A stretch of 64,000 bases of DNA from Lishizhenia tianjinensis. Lineage in GTDB: Bacteria > Bacteroidota > Bacteroidia > Flavobacteriales_D > Crocinitomicaceae. The notes beneath the pieces were generated by a model. It saw only the letters and a list, made by a program, of their open reading frames with translations. It had not been told where the DNA came from and made no database searches. Shown in pieces: positions 8,546-17,682 of this stretch. The DNA lies in the NCBI RefSeq assembly GCF_900116425.1, contig NZ_FPAS01000004.1, forward strand, positions 227,278 to 291,277. The letters are read 5' to 3'. A program made the translations under genes and the position numbers. Position 1 is the first letter of the stretch; each line of letters begins with the position of its first letter.

Positions 8546-9964
8546 TTAATTATTGGTGTTTTTTAAATCTGCTAACTCGTCAGCACCACTGTGTGCTTGA
8601 CCATTTTTGAAACTTTCTCCTGAAGACTTCAAGATAGTTTTCACCTCGTTCAATGCCAATACTGGGAAGAAACGTGCGAACAACAAGAAGAATACAAAGA
8701 ATAATCCTATCGTTCCAACGAAGATTCCTATATCGATGTGCGTTGGGTAGAACATAGACCAAGAAGATGGTAAGTAATCTCTGTGTACTGATGTCACGAT
8801 AATTACGAAACGCTCAAACCACATACCGATGTTTACAATGATAGACATTACGAATGTGAACATTAAGTTACGTCTCCATTTCTTCACCCACATTAACTGT
8901 GGAGAGATCACGTTACATGTCATCATTGACCAGTAAGCCCACCAGTAAGGTCCAGTAGCACGGTTAATGAATGCGTATGCTTCGTATTCAACTCCTGAGT
9001 ACCATGAAACGAAAAGCTCTGTTAAGTAAGCAACACCTACGATAGAACCCGTTACCATGATTACGATGTTCATGTATTCAACATGTTTTGTGTGGATGTA
9101 TGCTTCTAGGTTCATTGCTTTACGCATCACCAACATAAGTGTTTGTACCATTGCGAATCCTGAGAATACCGCCCCCGCTACGAAGTAAGGAGGGAAGATA
9201 GTCGTGTGCCATCCTGGGATAACTGATGTCGCGAAGTCAAAAGATACGATAGAGTGAACCGAGAATACTAATGGTGTAGCAACACCCGCTAATACTAACG
9301 ACACTAATTCGAATCTGTTCCAGTGCTTTGCTCTACCTGTCCATCCGAAAGATAACATAGAGTACATTCTCTTTGGAATTGGTTTCTTCACTCTATCACG
9401 GATCGTTGCGAAGTCAGGTAATAAACCAATGTACCAGAAAATTAATGATACGGTTAAGTACGTAGAAATCGCGAATACGTCCCATAAAAGTGGCGAGTTA
9501 AAGTTTACCCATAAAGAACCGAATTGGTTTGGTAAAGGCATTACCCAGTACGCTACCCAAATACGACCCATGTGAATTAATGGGAACAAACCTGCCATAA
9601 ATACGGCGAAAATTGTCATCGCCTCAGCAGAACGGTTAATTGCCATTCTCCATTTCTGACGGAATAATAACAATACTGCTGATATAAGTGTTCCGGCGTG
9701 ACCGATACCTACCCACCATACGAAGTTGGTGATATCCCAGGCCCAACCTACTGTCTTGTTCAATCCCCAAGTACCGATACCAGTACCTAATAGATATAAG
9801 ATACATCCTACACCATACAAACCAATTACGGCTGCAATAGTGAATAATATGTACCACATTTTTGGTGCCTTATCCTCTATTGGTTTACAAACGTCCTCAG
9901 TAATTTGATGGTACGATTTGTGTCCTAATATCAGAGGCTCTCTAATTGCTGCTTCTTTATGCAT
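8546..9964 (-). CDS. actC: Alternative complex III subunit ActC (NrfD-like, quinol-oxidising core)
   Basis: NrfD/PsrC-type membrane protein that holds the likely quinol-binding site. It has ten predicted helices in 472 residues. Typical segments are NFVWWVGIGHAGTLISA, HMGRIWVAYWVMPLPNQ, SVHSIVSFDFA and WHTTIFPPYFVAGAVFSG; the buried His and Asp residues in these are the ones discussed for quinol and proton chemistry in the family. The N-terminal tract EPLILGHKSYHQITEDV is the conserved contact region with ActB. It lies 37 bp after actB. Assignment is secure by motif and by operon position. Confidence 0.95.
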   Translation of the reverse strand: MHKEAAIREPLILGHKSYHQITEDVCKPIEDKAPKMWYILFTIAAVIGLYGVGCILYLLGTGIGTWGLNKTVGWAWDITNFVWWVGIGHAGTLISAVLLLFRQKWRMAINRSAEAMTIFAVFMAGLFPLIHMGRIWVAYWVMPLPNQFGSLWVNFNSPLLWDVFAISTYLTVSLIFWYIGLLPDFATIRDRVKKPIPKRMYSMLSFGWTGRAKHWNRFELVSLVLAGVATPLVFSVHSIVSFDFATSVIPGWHTTIFPPYFVAGAVFSGFAMVQTLMLVMRKAMNLEAYIHTKHVEYMNIVIMVTGSIVGVAYLTELFVSWYSGVEYEAYAFINRATGPYWWAYWSMMTCNVISPQLMWVKKWRRNLMFTFVMSIIVNIGMWFERFVIIVTSVHRDYLPSSWSMFYPTHIDIGIFVGTIGLFFVFFLLFARFFPVLALNEVKTILKSSGESFKNGQAHSGADELADLKNTNN

Positions 9965-10001
9965 TACAATCTAATTTATACTATTCGTTATCTTCAATTA
10001 A

Positions 10002-13000
10002 TTAATGAGCTGCTTCTTCGTGGTGAGCATCGTGTCCTGCTTCGTGACCGTGATCTTCTCCATGACCTGCTTCGTGCTTTTCAGCTTTAGCAGCTTGAAG
10101 GTTCATTAATTCTGTATTCTCTTCATTTCTTACTTTAACCTTGTACCAGATGTTTGGTTTAACACCAATCTCTTCTAAGGCTTGGTAAGCTCTCTTATCG
10201 TCTGCAGACTTTCTAATGTTAGAGTTAACATCATTCCAGTCACCTACGATAATTGCGTCAGCTGGACAAGAATCAGCACATGCTGTAGTTACATCTCCAT
10301 CCATAACTGGTCTACCTTCTTTCTTCGCTTCTAATTTACCTGCTTGGATTTTCTGAACACAGAAAGAACATTTCTCCATTACACCACGTGTACGTACTGT
10401 AACGTCTGGGTTTAATACCATTCTTCCTAAATCATCCTGCGCTGGGTTAACTTGACCGAACTTCTTGTAAGATGGGTAGTTGAACCAGTTGAAACGACGA
10501 ACTTTGTAAGGACAGTTGTTGGCACAGTATCTCGTACCGATACATCTGTTGTACGTCATTTGGTTCAATCCTTCGTTAGAGTGCGTTGTTGCAGCAACCG
10601 GACAAACTGTCTCACATGGAGCGTGGTTACAGTGGTGACACATCATTGGTTGGTGAACAACCTTAGGATTTGCCGCTGCAATCTCAGCTTTTCCGAAGCT
10701 AAACGTATCTGCATCTTTACGTTGACCAACTGTTGCCTCTTCATCAGAAGCGTAGTAACGGTCGATACGTAACCAGTGCATTTCACGTCCTCTTCTTACC
10801 TCGTCTTTACCAACAACTGGTACGTTGTTTTCGGCTTGACAAGCGATCAAACAAGATCCACATCCGAAACAAGAAGATAAGTCGATAGTCATTCCCCATC
10901 TGTGACCTACATTCTCTACTGGGTGTGCATCCCATAAGTCAAACTCCTCTAAAGGTGCTTCAACGTGGTGACCATTATCATCGATTTTCATCAATGTGTA
11001 GTCTGGGTTGTATGCATCCTTATCTAAAGTTTTGTATCCTTCGTAAGTAGTTTCTTTAATGATAGAATTACGTCCCATCACTGTGTGGTGAATCTGCGTA
11101 GAAGCGATAGGGTAAGTTCCCTCTGCCATTGCGATAGATCCAACTACAGCTCTGTCCATAGATGCAGCCATTAAAACGAATGCATTCTGTCCAATTGGTA
11201 ATGGGTTTCCATTCTCGTCAGTAACGTGACCTCCGTACTCTTTAGTTTGGAAGGCAGCTTTACCGATGTGATCTCCAGTTAAACCTTTTCCTCTACCGTA
11301 ACCAAGTGCGATACCTACTGTACCGTCAGCTTGACCTGGTGATGGGTAAACTGGTAATGTTAATGTTTGCTCTCCTACAGTAATTGTAGCTAATGAAGCT
11401 CCATGTTCTTGGTCTAACGTTGTGTTGTATCCTGCCTCCTTCATTCTTTCTGGAGACATAGTAATGTAGTTATCCCAAGTTACCTTAGAGATAGTGTCTG
11501 GCATCTCTTGCAACCAAGGGTTGTTTGCTTGAACACCGATACCGATAGCTGCCTTTTGGTAAAGAACAACTTCTAAATCTCCAGCTTTTGGAAGATCATT
11601 TTTGAATTTCGCTAAAGCAGAAGCATCAACTGTAACTGCTGTAGGTCCATCAACTTTAGCTGATACAGCTGAGTTGTGAACTGCGTTATTCCAGTATTGA
11701 CCGAAGTCAGTAAATTCTGTTTGTTGTGGGAAACCATATTGCTTCCAAGTCGCTTTGATGAAGTCAACAAATACTTTGCTGTCTTTACCTTGACGCTCTG
11801 CTTTACCAGCCCATACCAAGAAAGATTCTTGCGCAGCAACAGTGTTGTGCAATGGACGAATAGTTGGTTGTGCAATTGCGTATTCGCTAGCTTTTGGAGA
11901 GTAATCATTCCAAGCTTCTAAAGCATGGTGATCTGGAACATTATACGTACATAATGAACCTGTCTCGTCAGCATATTGGTTCAATGAAATCGTTAATCCT
12001 ACGTTTGCTAATCCTGCAGCGAACTTCTCACCGTTTGGTAAAGAGTAAACTGGGTTAGTGTTGTAGAAGATAACTGCTGCAGGACCTTTTCCAGCTTCAA
12101 CAGATTTAACAAAATTCATCATTTTGTCATCCTCTGATTGGAATAAGTCTACAGTATTGTTCACGTTGATTGAAGATTTGTAAGCTCCAACCAATTCGTT
12201 TAATTTATTTACTAAAACTTGGATACCTGCGTTGTTAGATCCAGAAACGATCAATGCGTTTCCTTTCTTTAAATCCTTAACTAGAGATTCTAAGTTAGCT
12301 GTATCTTTTTCGTTAAAGCTATCTGGAGTAGTTGCAGAAACACCTGCATTACCACCTAAAGCTTTAATTAAGTATGCCAAAACACCTGCTTCATCAGATG
12401 GCTTGATCATAAAACGCGTATCTGCGTTAGAACCAGTAATCGACATAGTAGATTCGAACTGGTAGTGACGGTTCATGTTTCCATCAGGATTTCTTCTTGA
12501 TCCGTACTGACCAGTGTATTGTGTAGCCAATAACCATGTTGATAAGAAATCAGCTCCAAAAGAAACTACTGTATCCGCTTTACTAAAGTCGTAATCTGGA
12601 ATAAATGCTTTTCCAAAAGACGCTTCGTTTGCTTTTCTGATTCCTGCGTAAGAAACTGCATCATATTGAATGTGCTCAAAGTTTCCAGCTTTTGTAATCA
12701 CTTCTCCATTCTCTCCTACTTCTGTAGTAGAACCTAAAGAGTTAGCAAACTCCTGAATAGCCATGTAAGAAGATGGAGATGCTAAAGTGTTAGACACTAA
12801 AACTACTTTTCCATTCTTCGCTGCAATTTTTGCTAATTCAGCTTTTATTTCTTTATCTGCATCTGCAGTTGAGATGTTCTCTCCATTTTTCTTAGCGTTC
12901 TGTAAACGAGCGCTATCGTATAATGGTAATACAGAACCAACGATTTGTGGGTTAACTGTACCTTTAGATAAACCGTGATCTTTGTTTCCTTTCACAAAAA

Positions 13001-13349
13001 TTGGTCTACCCTCTCTTGTTTTCACAAGTATACTTGCGTAAGAGTTACCATCGTAATACGTTGATGCATACCATGTAGGCATACCTGGTGTTACGTTAAC
13101 TGGTTTGTTAACGTAAGGCACTGCTTTAGTAACAGGTGCCTCACAAGCCGCTACAGTAGCAGCCGCAACACTAAATCCTAAGAATTTTAAGAAATCACGA
13201 CGTGGAGTTGATGTCTCTTTCAAATTCTCATCAGCCAAGAATTCATCCACGGTAATATCGTTCGAAAACTCTTTGTCTCTTGATTCAAGAAACTCAGGAG
13301 TCTCGTTCAATTCTTCTAGACCTTTCCAATATTTTCTATTCGTTGCCAT
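10002..13349 (-). CDS. actB: Alternative complex III subunit ActB (Tat-exported molybdopterin-oxidoreductase-like, Fe-S)
   Basis: Large extracytoplasmic subunit, 1115 residues. The N-terminal Tat-type signal STPRRDFLKFLG sits unusually deep, near residue 50, which matches the 'TAT-variant-translocated' form in Bacteroidetes; it is followed by a Cys (AAACEAP) that may allow lipidation. Residues of roughly 100-750 form the molybdopterin-oxidoreductase-like fold, which in this family carries no Mo cofactor. A ferredoxin-like domain follows, with four cysteine groups: CFGCGSCLIAC near 829, CHHCNHAPCETVC near 903, CIGTRYCANNC near 936, and CSFC with CADSC near 993-1026. The C-terminus is strongly His-rich. 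It is second in the operon, 29 bp after actA. Confidence 0.95.
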   Translation of the reverse strand: MATNRKYWKGLEELNETPEFLESRDKEFSNDITVDEFLADENLKETSTPRRDFLKFLGFSVAAATVAACEAPVTKAVPYVNKPVNVTPGMPTWYASTYYDGNSYASILVKTREGRPIFVKGNKDHGLSKGTVNPQIVGSVLPLYDSARLQNAKKNGENISTADADKEIKAELAKIAAKNGKVVLVSNTLASPSSYMAIQEFANSLGSTTEVGENGEVITKAGNFEHIQYDAVSYAGIRKANEASFGKAFIPDYDFSKADTVVSFGADFLSTWLLATQYTGQYGSRRNPDGNMNRHYQFESTMSITGSNADTRFMIKPSDEAGVLAYLIKALGGNAGVSATTPDSFNEKDTANLESLVKDLKKGNALIVSGSNNAGIQVLVNKLNELVGAYKSSINVNNTVDLFQSEDDKMMNFVKSVEAGKGPAAVIFYNTNPVYSLPNGEKFAAGLANVGLTISLNQYADETGSLCTYNVPDHHALEAWNDYSPKASEYAIAQPTIRPLHNTVAAQESFLVWAGKAERQGKDSKVFVDFIKATWKQYGFPQQTEFTDFGQYWNNAVHNSAVSAKVDGPTAVTVDASALAKFKNDLPKAGDLEVVLYQKAAIGIGVQANNPWLQEMPDTISKVTWDNYITMSPERMKEAGYNTTLDQEHGASLATITVGEQTLTLPVYPSPGQADGTVGIALGYGRGKGLTGDHIGKAAFQTKEYGGHVTDENGNPLPIGQNAFVLMAASMDRAVVGSIAMAEGTYPIASTQIHHTVMGRNSIIKETTYEGYKTLDKDAYNPDYTLMKIDDNGHHVEAPLEEFDLWDAHPVENVGHRWGMTIDLSSCFGCGSCLIACQAENNVPVVGKDEVRRGREMHWLRIDRYYASDEEATVGQRKDADTFSFGKAEIAAANPKVVHQPMMCHHCNHAPCETVCPVAATTHSNEGLNQMTYNRCIGTRYCANNCPYKVRRFNWFNYPSYKKFGQVNPAQDDLGRMVLNPDVTVRTRGVMEKCSFCVQKIQAGKLEAKKEGRPVMDGDVTTACADSCPADAIIVGDWNDVNSNIRKSADDKRAYQALEEIGVKPNIWYKVKVRNEENTELMNLQAAKAEKHEAGHGEDHGHEAGHDAHHEEAAH

Positions 13350-13378
13350 ATTCCTTTTTAGCCTTCTTCTGAATTAAA

Positions 13379-14716
13379 TTAATAGTGACACTTTGCACAC
13401 TCCCAACCGCCAAGTTCTTTGACAGTTACTTTTCCGTCTTCTAAGTATCCTTCGTATAAAGATTTGTCGTTGTTTAATAAACGACGGTGAATTTCGTCAT
13501 AGTAAGAATCACCTTCAACACCTTCTGCCAATGGACCACCAGAAATTTCTTTTGCTCCGTGACATTCGATACACCATCCCATTGTTAAGGTTGGTTTCGT
13601 CAATTTGATGTTTCCTTCGATTTCAGATAATTCTTCAACTGGAACTACACGAGCAGTTTCAACTTGCTTCGTCATATCTCCGTGACATTGCTTACAATCA
13701 ACTCCACCAACTTTTACGTGTTGAGAGTGGTTGAAGTAAACGTGGTCTGGTAAGTTGTGAACTTTATTCCAAACGATAGGCTCAGTTTTTCCAGAGTACT
13801 GACCTCCACCTTCTGGTGAGAATCCTGCCGCATCGTAAATCTTTTGGATTTTCGCTACTTGCTCTCCTTGACCTTGCACCTGCTTGTGACAGTTCATACA
13901 AACGTTCACTGTTGGTAAACCTGCAGTTTTAGAATCTTCTACAGAGTTGTGACAGTATTTACAATCAATTCCATTTAACCCAGCGTGTTTGCTGTGTGGG
14001 AAATCTATAGGCTGTGACGGTTGGTAATCTGACATTACGTTCACACTGTACATTGTAAGGAACAACCCTACGATCAATGAAATAACGATAACTGCAGAAC
14101 CTAAACCAACATACAATCTGTATTTCCAAGCCCAAGCTTTGAATTCTTGTGCATATGTTAACCCTGTATCTTCCGCTTCACCAGCAACCAATTTCAATTG
14201 ACGACGAACACCACCAACTGATAAAATGATAACAATGAAGATTGCTCCTAAGATCAACCATACAAATGATAAAGACTCTTCTTCTTGAGTTGCTCCATTT
14301 GTTCCATCAACTGGACCAGCTACAACAGCAACTTTTTCCTCTTGAGCATCAACGTAATCGAAGATAGCAACTACTTGCTCATCTGTTAAGTCAGCGAAAA
14401 CTGACATAGCTGTTGGAGACCAAGTTGAAACCTGCTTAGCATATGGATCCATCGCCACTGCCTTTTGCCAGTTCTGAACCCACTGAATTACAGAACCTTC
14501 TTTAGCTCCTCCATCTTCCCATTTCTTACGTACTTCGTAAAGTTTGGGACCAGTCATATCCTTAAATACTTGGTGACAAGTAGCACACTTCGCCTTAAAC
14601 AGACTCTCTCCTTCTTGTGCATACGACTGAGAAGCACCCATAAACAGGACGCTCAACACCAGGGCTAAAGCCCACTTCATATTAACTCTAAACATCTGAC
14701 TATTAGATATTTTCAT
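13379..14716 (-). CDS. actA: Alternative complex III subunit ActA, multiheme cytochrome c
   Basis: Multiheme electron-transfer subunit, first gene of the operon. Six CxxCH heme sites are visible: CATCH in an N-terminal monoheme cytochrome c domain, then CKYCH, CMNCH, CKQCH, CIECH and CAKCH in the C-terminal pentaheme domain, the last four residues before the end. Two hydrophobic segments lie between the domains (SFVWLILGAIFIVIILSV near 150 and a second near 205-225). A signal peptide is present. The ATG at 14716 gives 445 residues, but an in-frame ATG 36 bp later would start exactly at a classical signal peptide (MKWALALVLSVLF), so the true start is uncertain. The first characterised ActA, from Rhodothermus, is described as pentaheme; the extra N-terminal cytochrome domain is, as I recall, usual in Flavobacteriia. 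Confidence 0.94.
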   Translation of the reverse strand: MKISNSQMFRVNMKWALALVLSVLFMGASQSYAQEGESLFKAKCATCHQVFKDMTGPKLYEVRKKWEDGGAKEGSVIQWVQNWQKAVAMDPYAKQVSTWSPTAMSVFADLTDEQVVAIFDYVDAQEEKVAVVAGPVDGTNGATQEEESLSFVWLILGAIFIVIILSVGGVRRQLKLVAGEAEDTGLTYAQEFKAWAWKYRLYVGLGSAVIVISLIVGLFLTMYSVNVMSDYQPSQPIDFPHSKHAGLNGIDCKYCHNSVEDSKTAGLPTVNVCMNCHKQVQGQGEQVAKIQKIYDAAGFSPEGGGQYSGKTEPIVWNKVHNLPDHVYFNHSQHVKVGGVDCKQCHGDMTKQVETARVVPVEELSEIEGNIKLTKPTLTMGWCIECHGAKEISGGPLAEGVEGDSYYDEIHRRLLNNDKSLYEGYLEDGKVTVKELGGWECAKCHY

Positions 14717-14998
14717 TTATAATTCGTTATTTTCCTATGCTAATACACAGTTTTCATCGGGAGCAAATTTAACGGTTCTAGCTGTTTTCATGACAGTTTT
14801 ATGACAATTTATTGTTGGGCTTGTTTAATTTAAAATCATTCTAAATAAACCTTGCAAGCGTCAACTTTGCTTTAAAGTAATTGTCAACCACTTACACTTT
14901 TTAACATTTTTTCACCAAATAATAATTAAAATAAGAAGCTTTTGAACCCACAAATAATTGCAATCACTTATTTTATACTTTTGTAAAAAATCTATCAG
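14717..14998. promoter_or_regulatory. Divergent promoter region between the act-cox operon and the SPOR gene
   Basis: 282 bp, AT-rich. A TACTTTTG at 14976-14983 (plus strand) is an exact match to the Bacteroidetes -7 consensus TAnnTTTG and lies 15 bp before the ATG of the SPOR gene. A TTG at 14958-14960 is only 15 bp upstream of it, shorter than the usual 19-21. For the minus strand I see no clear -7 element in front of actA. No other structure was recognised. Confidence 0.6.
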
Positions 14999-15499
14999 AT
15001 GAAAATTTGGACACTTCTATTATCATTCCTTCTAGTAGCACAATATAGCATTGGGCAAAACACGTGGTGGAACAAACAAGACACTTCTAAATCTACTGTT
15101 TTAACCGACACCAATAAAGTTCAAATTCCAACAAAAGACGGTGAGGTTACCATACAGAAAGACCCACGTATAGATGAATTAGTAAAATTCAAGGGAACTA
15201 CAGTTCCTCCTGCTTACGGTCCACAAATCTCTGGATACAGAGTTCAAATCTTTTTTGATAATGATAGAACTGAAGTGAATAAAACCAGAGCTCAATTTAT
15301 ACAAGACCACAAAGACGTACCAACATATATAGAATTCAAGGCTCCAAATTTCAATTTGAAAGTAGGAAATTGTAGAACCAAATTAGAAGCGGAAAAGCTA
15401 AAAGCAGAACTTCTAAAAGACTATCCAACAGCTATAGTTATCCAAGAAAAAATCTACTTACCCAAAGTTGAAAACTCAGAAGCTACAACAAATAATTAG
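14999..15499 (+). CDS. SPOR-domain-like exported protein
   Basis: 166 residues with a signal peptide (about residues 1-19, ending SIGQ). The C-terminal 90 residues have the SPOR pattern: GYRVQIFF, a central helix, then FKAPNFNLKVGNCRTKLEAEKLKAELLKDYP broken by conserved Gly and Arg, and a final strand with a Pro (IYLPKV). SPOR domains bind denuded peptidoglycan glycans, usually at division sites, so a periplasmic role at the cell wall is likely but not shown here. It is transcribed alone from the -7 element at 14976. No division gene is adjacent. Confidence 0.8.
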   Translation: MKIWTLLLSFLLVAQYSIGQNTWWNKQDTSKSTVLTDTNKVQIPTKDGEVTIQKDPRIDELVKFKGTTVPPAYGPQISGYRVQIFFDNDRTEVNKTRAQFIQDHKDVPTYIEFKAPNFNLKVGNCRTKLEAEKLKAELLKDYPTAIVIQEKIYLPKVENSEATTNN

Positions 15500-15573
15500 T
15501 CTGTAAGAATCATCTAGATTACAACAAAGCTTATTCTTCGAACATCCCTTTATGTTCTTCTTAATTAAAGCTA

Positions 15574-15581
15574 TATCTTTG
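15574..15581 (+). promoter_or_regulatory. Promoter -7 element of the YgiQ gene
   Basis: TATCTTTG matches TAnnTTTG. The predicted transcription start falls within a few bases of the ATG at 15590, so the mRNA may be nearly leaderless. Confidence 0.6.
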
Positions 15582-15589
15582 CAGCAATT

Positions 15590-17545
15590 ATGGAGCAAAG
15601 ACCGATTACAGATTGGCTTCCTTTAACCAAAAAGGAAGTTGAAAAAAGAGGATGGGAGGAGATAGATGTTGTTATCATTTCTGGAGATGCCTATGTGGAT
15701 CATCCAGCATTTGGAACAGCAGTTATTGGTCGTATTATAGAAGACGAAGGTTTTCGCGTGGCCGTGGTTGCACAGCCCAACTGGAAAGACGACCTCCGAG
15801 ATTTCAAAAAATTCGGTAAACCCAAATACTTCTTCGGTGTTACAGCTGGCTGTATGGATTCTATGGTGAACCATTACACCGCGAACAAAAGATTGCGATC
15901 TACGGATGCTTACACAGCCGGTGGACAAAGCGGTTTTAGACCCGATTACGCAACCATCGTTTACTCCAAAATTTTAAAAGAAATTTATCCGGATGTTCCT
16001 GTACTTATAGGAGGAATAGAAGCTTCCTTAAGAAGGGTGACACATTACGATTATTGGAAGGATGAGTTGATGCCTTCTATATTAAAGGACTCCCAGGCAG
16101 ATATGTTGGTTTATGGTATGGGTGACCAGCCACTACGTGACATGTTGCGCCTATTAAAGAAAGGCGTTCCCTTTGAGTCTTTAGGAACGGTTAAACAAAC
16201 TGCAGTTTTACGACCAAACTCAGAACCACTTCCGAAAAACAAAAATTGGAATACCGTTGAGTTGGCTTCACACGAAGAGTGTTTGGCCGACAAATTAAAA
16301 TATGCTGCCAACTTTAAAATCGTTGAAGTTGAATCAAACAAGTGGCAGGCCAATAGAATTATTCAAAAAATAGGTGATCAAACGTTAATCATCAATCCGC
16401 CTTACAAAACCATGACGGAAAAAGAGATCGACACCTCTTTTGATTTACCTTACACACGTCTTCCTCATCCTAAATACAAAAAGAGAGGAGCCATTCCTGC
16501 ATTTGATATGATACGTTTTTCTATCAACATGCACAGAGGATGTTTTGGAGGATGTAGCTTCTGTACTATATCTGCTCATCAAGGTAAGTTCATTGCTTCG
16601 CGTAGTGAGCAATCTATATTAAAGGAGTTAGATCAGGTTACAGAAGATCCAGATTTTAGAGGATATATATCTGACATAGGTGGACCTAGTGCGAACATGT
16701 ACAAGATGAAAGGAAAAGACGAGGACATTTGTGCCCGTTGTTCTTCTCCATCATGTATACACCCTGTGATTTGTTCCAACTTGGATACCAACCACAGTGA
16801 CATGACGCAGCTTTACAGAAAAGTTGATGCACACCCTAAAGTGAAAAAGGCTTTTATCGGTTCTGGAATACGTTATGATTTGTTGGTGGATGAATTCAAT
16901 AAAAACAACGAAGACGGAAACCACGATGAATATATAGAACAAGTTGTAACGCGCCACGTGAGTGGTCGACTAAAAGTTGCCCCTGAACACACCAGTGATG
17001 CTACCTTACGTGTAATGCGTAAACCTTCTTTTAAGAACTTCCATGCTTTTAAAAACAAGTATGATAGAATACAGAAGAAGCACAACATGAATCAACAGTT
17101 GATTCCTTATTTCATTTCTTCTCATCCAGGATGTGAAGAGCAGGACATGGCCAATTTAGCTGCAGAAACCAAAGATATGGGCTTCCAGTTAGAACAAGTT
17201 CAGGATTTTACACCAACACCTATGACGGTAGCAACGGTTATTTACTATTCGGGGGTTCACCCTTATACATTAAAACCAGTGTATACAGCTAAGACCAGAG
17301 ATCAGAAACAAAATCAGCACAAATTCTTTTTCTGGTACAAGAAAGAAAACAGACATTGGATTAAAAGCAGATTGGAAAAAGCTGACCGTAAAGATTTGAT
17401 TGAAAAACTAATCGGTTCGGAAGAACAATTTACACAGCGTAAACCTGCATCAAAAGCAAATAGAAAAGGAAATGCTTCAGGTAAAAAAGAAGTTCCTGAA
17501 TGGTTAGCCAAACGTAGAAAAAACGAAAAGAAAAAAAGAAGTTAA
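15590..17545 (+). CDS. YgiQ family (UPF0313) radical SAM protein
   Basis: 651 residues, cytoplasmic. An N-terminal B12-binding-like domain has the conserved opening PITDWLPLTKKEVEKRGW and DAYVDHPAFGTAVIGR. The radical SAM centre near residues 316-324 has the cluster motif CFGGCSFC (C-x3-C-x2-C). Downstream tracts such as RYDLL, HVSGRLKVAPEH and FTPTPMTVATVMYY-like are family hallmarks. The end is a Lys/Arg-rich tail, probably disordered. The reaction of the family is unknown to me. The gene stands alone with its own promoter and terminator. Confidence 0.92.
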   Translation: MEQRPITDWLPLTKKEVEKRGWEEIDVVIISGDAYVDHPAFGTAVIGRIIEDEGFRVAVVAQPNWKDDLRDFKKFGKPKYFFGVTAGCMDSMVNHYTANKRLRSTDAYTAGGQSGFRPDYATIVYSKILKEIYPDVPVLIGGIEASLRRVTHYDYWKDELMPSILKDSQADMLVYGMGDQPLRDMLRLLKKGVPFESLGTVKQTAVLRPNSEPLPKNKNWNTVELASHEECLADKLKYAANFKIVEVESNKWQANRIIQKIGDQTLIINPPYKTMTEKEIDTSFDLPYTRLPHPKYKKRGAIPAFDMIRFSINMHRGCFGGCSFCTISAHQGKFIASRSEQSILKELDQVTEDPDFRGYISDIGGPSANMYKMKGKDEDICARCSSPSCIHPVICSNLDTNHSDMTQLYRKVDAHPKVKKAFIGSGIRYDLLVDEFNKNNEDGNHDEYIEQVVTRHVSGRLKVAPEHTSDATLRVMRKPSFKNFHAFKNKYDRIQKKHNMNQQLIPYFISSHPGCEEQDMANLAAETKDMGFQLEQVQDFTPTPMTVATVIYYSGVHPYTLKPVYTAKTRDQKQNQHKFFFWYKKENRHWIKSRLEKADRKDLIEKLIGSEEQFTQRKPASKANRKGNASGKKEVPEWLAKRRKNEKKKRS

Positions 17546-17546
17546 G

Positions 17547-17579
17547 AAAATGGTCACTGTAAAGTGGCCATTTTTTTTT
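17547..17579 (+). terminator. Rho-independent terminator
   Basis: AAAATGGTCACT pairs with AGTGGCCATTTT around GTAA and is followed by nine T, directly after the YgiQ-gene stop codon. Confidence 0.9.
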
Positions 17580-17615
17580 CAAGAATGCTTAAGTCCTTAA
17601 TAAATTCATATTTAT

Positions 17616-17623
17616 TACTTTAG
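17616..17623 (+). promoter_or_regulatory. Possible -7 element of the two-kinase operon
   Basis: TACTTTAG differs from TAnnTTTG at one position and lies 60 bp before the first kinase gene. No good -33 element is seen. Confidence 0.35.
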
Positions 17624-17682
17624 CACCACCCTTTCATTCCAATATTTTTCGCAAGAAGAGCTTTTTATCTAATAAATACTGC

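Noticed and set aside
10452..10772. 106-codon reading frame on the plus strand inside actB
   Set aside because: It is antisense to a well-supported gene, has no initiation signals or protein features, and is explained by the coding bias of actB. The same holds for other antisense frames in coxA, actB and the giant gene.
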